A DNA stretch of 64,000 bases from Cristatella mucedo (taxonomy: Eukaryota; Bryozoa; Phylactolaemata; Cristatellidae), in NCBI GenBank assembly GCA_009760855.2, contig WPIO01000024.1, positions 856,001 through 920,000 of the forward strand, in the 5' to 3' direction. The position numbers and the translations under genes are program-made. This document shows, piece after piece, positions 20,091 through 64,000 of the stretch (the first letter of the stretch is position 1; each line of letters begins with the position of its first letter). The notes under the pieces are model-generated. The model did no database searches and was not told the origin of the DNA. It was given only the letters and a program-made list of their open reading frames with translations.

Positions 20091-21768
20091 TATCACCTTG
20101 ATGGTATCAGTTGAAGAACTGCAACATTGCATGAGTCGTCCTTAATGCGGTTGAGCGTGAAAAATTATTATTTCATGAGGATATTATCGTTATTAAATAG
20201 ATTAATATGCCTCTTTTTAGCCTATTTTAGGGGCCGAGTAAGACTCTTCGTGCTTTAATGCGTTCAACACACGCTTTACATCGTGACGTAACGGCGCTGT
20301 TGAAATCTTTGCTGTTACAGAGAAATGGCTGAAGTCAAAACCTCTTTCAACACAAGCATTTTTTTTCAACGCCTTTAAAATCATGTTTTGAATCTCTGGC
20401 TGTCGAGAACACTATGGAGACATTGCCGATAGCGACGGTTGTATATTGCCTGCCAGATGCCAATCAATCTTGCTTTTCTATTTTCTCCATGATCTTTGCT
20501 CTAGGAAACGCCTTCACTTCTAATTGTAGGTGATTTCAATATTCATCGAGATCCAATTTTGATCTTCTCCGACGTGTTCTAATCACGCATGCATCGTTCG
20601 ACAGCTTCCGCCCTTCGTACTCACGTTCAACCCCACGATGCGCGAGTAAAAGTCCACAAGCGTATAGAATTCCCGTGATCTGACATTTATAGACCACTGT
20701 CGTCACCCCATTCTGCAAATTAGGCCATACGCAGATTTATCTCTCCCTGAAATATATTTTTTTCGGCATCCAAGACTGCATATGATTCAGGAAACCTAAA
20801 ATCTCTTGACATTGAAGCTGTCCATAGCAGATTAGCGTCCTCCGCCCTAATATTTGACCTTCATACCGACCATCCCTCCTTGACGCAATTCTACGAAACG
20901 ACGGTAGCCATAGTCCTTAGTGAGTTTGCGCCTCCGACTAAGCCACATCCGGTCCGCCGACAGCGAGACGAAGTTGCGTATACGGCCGACTTAAATAGAG
21001 CACGGAATACTTAACGTGGACTTGAGAAAGCCGCCAAAAAATCGAGACTCATTATCCCCCGCTTGGCATTGATGATTAGTTTAGGTAGTATCAATCCATT
21101 TTAGGTAATGCTAAGTACAGCTTTGGTAGAGAAAGAGTGGTATCACAGTGCAATAACCCATAAATGGCGAACTTCTTCTATCGAAAAGTTCCTAAATTCT
21201 CACAAACAAACATATTGCCTAGAGATTCCGCTGGTGACTTGATAAATTTTCAAACGTCTTCCAAATTCTTCGCATGTAAAACATTAATGCTTTGGGACTC
21301 CCATCTCCTTACTGCAGTCCCGCGTAAAAGCAGTCTCGCTTATTTTCTTTTCTTCCTTCACTTCGAAAGACCTCCCCTTCAAGATTTTTTCGTCTAGAAT
21401 CGATGCACTGGTGTATTACGGTATTCTGGATGTGCCATTCCAAAACAAGCTGACAGCGAATGATGGGCAAATTGCCCCCACAGTCAAGTTGACCAATTTT
21501 GCCTTAGGAACGGCGCGTGGCTAAAATCAGCTTCTGCTTAGTGCGTAGCCCCACAGCTGAACTAGTAAACGCGTTTGTGGCATCGCGAAATTGCGTTGCT
21601 GCAATTCCCTTCATTCGCGACTCTTCTTCATCACCCTTTCATCGTCTGCAGCTGGCGCCAAACGTAGCAGCTCATCTCACCTTTCGTCAGCAGCGTAAGT
21701 GCCACCACGCGGCACCGCTTCTGTGTCTAAGCTTCATTGGCTCCCCGTCAAGTATCGAATTGATTTAA

Positions 21769-21770
<2 letters not shown>

Positions 21771-21850
<80 letters not shown>
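21771..21850. repeat. (CT)n microsatellite within LINE remnant
   Basis: 80 bases of pure CT. Confidence 0.97.
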
Positions 21851-21852
<2 letters not shown>

Positions 21853-22209
21853 CCTACGAGTCGCTTCTCTTTTTCCGTTGTATCAGCAATTTGGCCTCGT
21901 TGCTGGGTATGCTCGCCTTTCCGGCCTCCATTCATCTCGGTATCGCCACGCACTAAATGGAAATCTTTTGGCGAACGGACTTTCAGTTCGTACGGACCGA
22001 AAGTGTCGAGCTCGCTCGCGGCTTCCGTCGCCATACGGCAACGAACTTTGAGTCGCGAAAGTCTCTGCTAAAGATCGATCCGTTCTGCTCACTCGCCCGT
22101 TCTGCTCAGCTTTTCCAGCAACCCAGTGAGCTCTTCTTAGTTAAGCTGTTTCTTATTGGTTATCGAGCACGCTTCCACTAACCATTCGATCGTGTTTCCT
22201 TTTGCAGCA

Positions 22210-22280
22210 AACAAAGCGCCTATAAAGAGATTCAGTTCTCTGAGGGTGCTTTATCAAATGTGTTATTATTATTATGATTA
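22210..22280 (+). repeat. LINE 3' tail with (TTA)n
   Basis: Conserved 3' terminal motif of the LINE followed by TTATTATTATTATG, the end of the copy above. Confidence 0.7.
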
Positions 22281-23070
22281 TTTCTCTTGAGGCGCTATTC
22301 AGACGATTTATAATTACTATTACGACTATTATTGCGTTTTTATTACCACTTTGAACTATAGTAAACGCCGTTCTGCCGTTTGAGAGGAGACGTCTGCCTA
22401 CATCTGTCAGCATTGTCCAGCTCGGCGAACATATGTCAGCCTTCTAAGCACATTGAGATGGGTTAGATCGAGAAGGATGCCCGAATTGCGGTCCAAGCGC
22501 CGTGAGCCAAGAGGGCCGCAGGTCACCGGGTCACAGCGTGCCGCGATCGCGAGTGGTCGCCCCGCGAGCGTAGCGAAGGAGAGAGAAAGGGCGGAAGGTC
22601 TTAGCGGGCTGCAGAGTTCCCGCCCCCGGGAAGCTGGAGGGGAGAACTCTGAATGCTCGAGGCCGTGCCGCTACATTCGCTCAAGTCCTCCTCCACGTTT
22701 GCCGATATCGCCCCCTTTAGTACCCTCAAAGACCAGCAGGCCCTCCCGGATAGCCCTCCCGGATAGCTTCTACTGGGCTCAGACAGCGGCTCTGGAAGCC
22801 TGACTGCCCGCCTCCGGCGCCCGAACTCGGGTTGGTTTTTCCTATTGACTCGATTCGCCGCTCTTTCGTGACGAGAGACAAAAATGGCTGCCAAGCCTGG
22901 ACGCATTCCGGGCGCTCGTATGGCTTCAGTTTAAAGAGGTACGTCTTTGAAAGAGGTGCGTCTTTTAAGGAGGTGCATCTTTTCAGACCTTTGGTCTGAG
23001 GAGAGTGGCTTTGGGCCGAACGGCGTGCCTTCGCAGCTTCGCGCTCTCCAAATGGGACAACTGCAAATCT

Positions 23071-23111
23071 CAGACTGGCGAGTTCTATGGCTCAGACTGG
23101 CGAGTTCTATG
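23071..23111. repeat. 22-bp tandem duplication
   Basis: CAGACTGGCGAGTTCTATG occurs twice, at 23071 and 23093. Confidence 0.85.
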
Positions 23112-23187
23112 AGAGTTGCGAACGGCTTGCCCTCGACGCTGAGCTTCAGACTATCCCCAAGTGGGGGAAGAGCAGGTTCTCATAGAG

Positions 23188-23374
23188 CAGCGGTTCTCAA
23201 CCTGCGGGTCGCGACGCCCTTGGGGATCGAACGATCCTTTAACAGGGGTCGCCTTAGACCATCGGAAAACACGCATTTCCACATTTCGCAAGCAATAATT
23301 TAGTTTTTAGGTTTCACCGCAACATGAGGCACTGTATTAAAGAGTCGCGGCATTCGGAAAGTTGAGAACCACTG
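23188..23374. mobile_element. Non-autonomous hAT MITE, SPIN-like
   Basis: 187 bp bounded by terminal inverted repeats CAGCGGTTCTCAACCT and AAGTTGAGAACCACTG. It is flanked by an 8-bp target duplication, TCATAGAG (23180-23187) and CCATAGAG (23375-23382), with one mismatch. Internal words TCGCCTTAGACCATCGGAAA and GAGTCGCGGCATTCGGAA match, from memory, the ends of the SPIN family known for horizontal transfer between phyla. No transposase is encoded. Confidence 0.85.
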
Positions 23375-24696
23375 CCATAGAGGGTCCGCGTTTTCGGGTG
23401 GCGCGCAGGCTCAAAGCGTCTTCGGCACCGGGGTGAGGGGGGTGGTGGGCTTCAAACTGGAGTCGGGTACTGCTTGTATTTTAGATGACGTTTAAAGACG
23501 CTACAACCGGAAGGCACTCTCTTGGTTGAAAGATTCGCGGGTAATCATTTTTTCGGTATAGACCGAGGAGCCTCGGTCTGGGCGGTGCTTCTTCGGTGAG
23601 TAGAATCCGTTCTGTTCTATGAAAAAGTCTCTGTTTGAAAGAAGCCAAAATGCTATTAAGGAAGAAGGATTTTGCGAGTCGTGCCGCGCGTCGCATCTTT
23701 GACGTGCATTTTTACTCTCCGTCTGTATTAGGACCGCCGAATGTAGAAAACTGTAATGAAGGAATATCGTGAGACTCCCACCTGGGCTCTAATTCTAAGC
23801 TTGTGTCGTAGGGCGGGGAGCCAGACAGAACCTTCTTCTAGAACCCTCCAAAAAGAAGTTTCAAACGAGCGCATTTCTCGACTAGGAATGATATACTTTC
23901 GTATAGAGCCCTTGCATTGCATATGCTTGTTAGGAAACGCGTCAAATATTTAGAGACAGCATATGATGATATCGGCTCGCACAAGCATGCGAATGATGAT
24001 TCACACGGACTGAGTATACATGCTGCTGTGGAACGGATGAGCTTGTACACCAGCCCTGTATAGTGTCAAACAATGGCGACCCTTCTGCGGAGCGGAGGCG
24101 TGGTAGGACTCGCGCACCATGTCTGTTGAGCCAGTCTGCGAAAGCCGGCACTGCGCAGGCACAATCAGACAGAGGAGAGCGACTCCAAGAGGCGCGTCTG
24201 GCCGCGCGCCTGATTAGAGGTGTTTCTCCAGAGGGAGACAACCGCATTCTCTTGGAACTAGCTTCCGAAATTCTTACGCAACAGGTTTAGACGAAGTGCT
24301 CAGATGCCGCTATTCTCTTGGCTGAGCCTAAAAAAGGGCGGCTAGGGCGCTTCGTCTTTAGTTTTATCACGGGTCTCTTGAAGGAATGTCCTGTTTAGAA
24401 GGACGATCAAATCTTTAGACCTTTAATAATCATAATAACAACACACTTGATAAAGAGCACGCAGAGATCTCAGTCTCTGTCTAGGAGCTTTACAATTGCT
24501 GCAAAGGCATCTGTCACGTCCCTCAATTTCCAGACCTAGCTGACCGCACTAAAAATCCGTGCTACGTCCTTGGAATTGTTTCGAAGGACGTTCAGCTCTT
24601 CTCGATTGGCAGTCACCTATGCTCTCGCCGTTTGAACCTTGAAATATTTGTTTAATACCTCGTTCTCGATCTCTCGCTCATTTTTTCACTAATCTA

Positions 24697-25975
24697 ATAA
24701 TAATAATAATAATGCACTTGATAAAGCGCCCTCAGAGAACTCAATCTCTTTCTAGGCGCTTTACATTTGCTGCAAAGTGAAATGCAATTGAATGGTAATT
24801 AAAGTCATGCTTGAAAAACAATCAAAATAAATAATATGATTAGGGGTGACATGCATAGGGTCAGCATGCAAATGCGGTTAGTGGCAGCATGCACAGTGTC
24901 AGCACGCATAAGCACATCAAGAACGAATCACAGGGACCCACTAAATGCTGTCCTAAATAGGTGTGTTTTTAGGTTCCTTTTAAATGTGGTCAGGTCAGGG
25001 GATGTTTTGACGCAGGTCGGGAGGGAGTTCCAGGCTTTGGGAGCATACGAACTAAATGCACGGTCTCCAAAGGATTTAAGGTTTGTACGAGGTATTTGTA
25101 GACTGTTGGATTCCGAAAAGCGGGTGGTACGATGCTTTGCCTGATGGGATAGTATATCTGACAGATAGGCTGGAGCCATAGAATGAAGGGACCTAAAAGT
25201 GAGCGACAAAACCTTGAAGTCAATCCGTTGCTTGACTGGTAGCCAGTGCAGGTCGGCGAGAAGTGGAGTAATGTGGCAACTGCGAAGCTCACGACAGACA
25301 AGCCTAGCTGCAGAGTTTTGCACCAGCTGCAATCGCTTGATCGCACATGCTGGTAGGCCAGTAAGCAGTGAGTTGCAGAAGTTGAGACGGGATGTCACGA
25401 ATGCATGGACCAACTTGGACGTGGTATCCTTATCTAAACAAGCCCGAATTTTAGCAATGTTATGAAGCTGAAAATAGGCAGATTTGACTGTGGAGCTGAT
25501 ATGGTCGTTTAACGAGAGGTCGCTTTGGAATATGACACCTAGATTTCGAGCTGATTCAACTGGAGATATGCTGGCAGAGCCAATTTTGAGAGTCAGCCTT
25601 TCCAATCTCTGAATCACACTGGGTTTGCCCATAACTAGTAAGTTAGTTTTATCAGCGTTTATTTTTAGAAAATTTGCTGCCATCCATGTGCTGATGTCAT
25701 CAATGCATGCAGCTAGTGAGTTTAGAGAATTTGAGGTGCTCGAAGGCTGGGAGGGATCAAAGCAAAGGTACAACTGAGTGTCATCCGCATAGAAGTGAAA
25801 GCCTAGATTGTGCTTGGCAATCACATCAGCAAGAGGCAGAGTATAAACCGTGAAAAGAACCGGACCTAGCACTGAGCCCTGTGGTACTACATATTTCAGA
25901 AGTACTTCAGATGATCTTTGTCCATTCACGTCAACACTCTGGAGTCTCCCACTGAGATAGAACCTGAACCACTAA
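24697..25975 (-). mobile_element. 5'-truncated CR1/L2-like LINE with open reverse transcriptase frame
   Basis: The minus-strand frame (333 aa from 25929 to 24928) has QGSVLGPVLF, the catalytic FYADDTQLYLCFDPS box, ANFLKINADKT, NLGVIFQSDLS and LADLHWLPVKQRIDFKVL. Coding similarity starts at about 25975 (WFRFYLSGRLQSVDV), so the endonuclease and first RT motifs are missing. The 3' end is the motif AAGCGCC...GAGGGCGCTTTATCAAGTG followed by (TTA)n. It is the least decayed LINE in the window, but not autonomous. Confidence 0.92.
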
Positions 25976-27410
25976 TTTTGGTTAGCAGCACCAGTGTCTA
26001 AGAACCAGCGGCTGCAGGAGCTTCACGCTGTGCCACGTCGCGCCCAGTCGTGTGGGACACGTCAAAGCTGAAGCTATTTAGTACTCGCTTTACCAGCTCG
26101 CGATGCAAGCCCGGGGTGGGGTGGGGGTTGATGCGGGGCACGAGCGGAGTAGCATGCACTGGCTCATCGAGAGAAGACTGTGCCGTGCGTACATTGCAGC
26201 TGGCTATCTCTTAACTGCCAACGGCTTCGAGTGCATTAAACATAGCTAACGATTCAAATTGAGAAGCCTAACTCAGCTGGCGAAGCTTGCAAGGATGAGA
26301 GTGGTAATGATGAAGATGGTAAGCTAATAACGGCACCCTAATTGGGCAACGGTTTCTCGCATGTGCTATAGATTCTATGGGAAAGGTCGACGGCAAGCAA
26401 GCAACCACGTCGCTCACTCGCTGCTCAAAAGTAACACATTCTGTTGAAGACGGCACGATAAAATACAGTACGCTGCGCTTTGTATTTAATGATTTACAAT
26501 ATAGCATATAATGTTAATGACTTGCACCAGCTACCTTGAGAATTTAGGCTGCCATTTAAATAAAACTCGGCAGACCAGAGAGCAAAGTAGGCTCTGCTGT
26601 TGACTCGCTGTCTCGCAAGACCGGATAACCAAAATATATGTCATATGATATATATATTTGATATATATATATATATATATATATCCGAATGTATGCTTAG
26701 ACAAGTCAAGCACAAGCAGCCTGCTGCGCTCCATCTCGCTTACGGTAAATTATGTGGACCTGCTGGGCGTGCTGGACGTGCACCTGAGCACCTGAGCTTT
26801 TGACACGAGGCACTGAAATGAGTCGTCTCAACGAGGAGGGTCTGTGTCCAAGTCTGTGCCTGGACCTCGGATTAAACGGCGATCCGGTCAGGTTTCGGCG
26901 GACACAGCTGCTGGAAGAGTGCAAACCTATGCAGAGCAGCTGAGCTCAGCATTGTACTGGAAGAAAGATGGCCACCTCGAATTTCCGTAAGAAAAAGTGA
27001 GCACGATGGCTTCCTGCCCTCGGAATGTAAAGAGCAAGAACGGTACCGTGTGAGTGTACCGTGCGCAGAATACTAAATAGCTGCAACAGCAGCCACTTAG
27101 GATGCCAGCTGCCTCTGCCCATACGACTTGGATTCAATAGCTGTAGCTAACCGTGTGCATCGTATAAGATGGGCAAGCATAGCGAGCCCATCTCGCCTTT
27201 CTCTTCGCGCCATGTCGACCTCGAGACGCCATGACAGTTGGCGTCGTTCCTTCATTCTTCCACGATTACCGACGTGAAAGGAAAAGATTTAAGCGACCTA
27301 TTCTCCTCCCCTTGTAGACAGTGTGTCTGTACTGCTGGAGACGAGCGGCCTTGCGAATTTGCAATCCATGGCAAGAACGGTGTGATGCGAGTAGCATACA
27401 ATCTTAGCGA
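25976..27410. other. Intergenic, downstream of Trk
   Basis: Contains a (TA)n array near 26646-26685. I see no genes. No canonical AATAAA for Trk within about 500 bp of its stop; ATTAAA occurs near 26485, about 900 bp away. Confidence 0.45.
26646..26685. repeat. (TA)n microsatellite
   Basis: About 40 bases of TA. Confidence 0.9.
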
Positions 27411-63144
<35,734 letters not shown>

Positions 63145-64000
63145 GTCCGCCGGGCGGCGGCGGCGGCTGCTACCTCCGCGCCACCGGCGGCAGCCGGAGG
63201 GCGGTCCGCTTCGTCCTGAGAAAGGTCTCGTGTCGGAGCCAGCGGGAACGCGCCGCCGGTCGACTCGCCGCGTCGTTCGACGTGCGTCGGCGGCTGTCCC
63301 TCGCCGTCCTGGAACATGCGGCGTGGCTTCGAGAGCGTCGGCGGCAGCCGCTGTTTGCAGAGGGCCGCCGGTTCGCCGGGGGGGCACCGCGGATTAGGCT
63401 AATGCGCGCAGCTAACGGAGCGCGACAGCCGAACTTGGCCGCGCGTGCGCGAGAACGCACGCACGCACGCGCGCACGCAGGCCCTACTGGGGCCCCGGCC
63501 CACACCGCCCCGCCCCCTACGTCCGCTCGGGTCGGGGCTACGCGACCGGGCTATCTCCGCAGGACGGCACATCGACGCGGACGACGACGGTGGCGGCATT
63601 CAAACGCCCGACAGCCGCCGCCGTCGCTAGCGCACGGCCCCGAAAGAAGCAGCTGCCGCCGGCGCGCGGGCGAGCAGAGAGAAAGAAGGCGCGGCGCCGC
63701 CGCTCGGAGAGGCTGCCGCGCGAGTGCGCCCCCCCCCCAATTCGGAGCTGCCCGCGTGGCCCCCGCGCGCGGCCGGCCGCTCGCACTTGCGCGCGCTCGT
63801 CCGGCACAGGCTGGCGCGGTTCGCCCTCAGCAGCGTGGAGCGTACCGCGTTTAGAAGCTGGCTCGGCTGTGCGCACAATCCTGCGCCGGCCTCGGGCAGC
63901 GGCGGAGGTGCTCGCAGATCGCTGCCGGAAGCTGTTGCTGCAGCTAGAATAGCTGCTGACCGTCACGCAGCGCCCGCATCGGCCTCGCAGCGGCTGCTTT
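63145..64000 (-). promoter_or_regulatory. GC/CpG-rich region upstream of Trk exon 1
   Basis: Very GC-rich with abundant CpG, immediately upstream of the Trk start codon. It is expected to hold the 5' UTR and a CpG-type promoter. No TATA box or transcription start was identified; this is inferred from position and composition only. Confidence 0.4.

Larger units (their letters stand above)
20480..22280 (+). mobile_element. Degenerate LINE with endonuclease and reverse transcriptase remnants
   Basis: LIVGDFNIHRD (about 20519) is the end of an apurinic-type endonuclease. FAPPTKPHPVRR-like linker, FFYRKVPKFSQ and ELVNAFVASRN...RLQLAPNVAAH follow, in the LINE order. The 3' end GCGCCTATAAAGAGATTCAG...TTATTATTATTATG closes it. 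Frames are broken and a CT array sits inside, so it is inactive. Confidence 0.7.

Overview
The window is nuclear DNA of an animal. It has spliceosomal introns, tRNA-derived SINEs, many 5'-truncated LINE copies, long GA/CT and CA/GT microsatellites and a hAT-type MITE. A receptor with the full Trk layout (leucine-rich repeats, two Ig domains, kinase) points to a bilaterian, and the absence of close vertebrate identity suggests an invertebrate. I cannot name the species. No prokaryotic features, rRNA genes or CRISPR arrays were seen.

Three protein-coding genes could be assembled exon by exon, with splice phases that agree at every junction. (1) 1333-13105 (+): the 3' part of a thrombospondin (14 exons, 603 codons plus stop). 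It runs from the last EGF-like region through the type 3 calcium-binding repeats and the whole C-terminal domain; the N-terminal part lies upstream of the window. (2) 17532-13885 (-): a four-exon gene for an unrecognised 504-residue protein with an acidic, Ser/Ala-rich N-terminal half and a basic, more conserved-looking C-terminus. It converges on the thrombospondin gene, and the two poly(A) signals are about 400 bp apart. (3) 63144-27411 (-): an apparently complete Trk (neurotrophin-receptor-like) tyrosine kinase gene, with 13 exons over 35.7 kb encoding 869 residues: signal peptide, LRR, Ig1, Ig2, transmembrane segment, NPxY motif, kinase.

Between and inside the genes: 17.5-27.4 kb is intergenic, with SINEs, LINE remnants, a SPIN-like hAT MITE (23188-23374) and the best LINE copy (24697-25975, reverse transcriptase with YADD box). 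The Trk introns hold most of the other LINE and SINE copies, a 1.7-kb higher-order minisatellite (47709-49440), a 42-bp minisatellite (59712-59942) and, within 800 bp of exon 1, two strong GC-rich hairpins.

The thrombospondin is a secreted matrix protein and Trk is a cell-surface receptor. The window shows them as neighbours but gives no evidence that they work together. The most notable observations are the SPIN-like transposon, the SINE whose tail matches the resident LINE, the consistent strand orientation of intronic microsatellites, and the altered C-terminal signalling tail of the Trk receptor.
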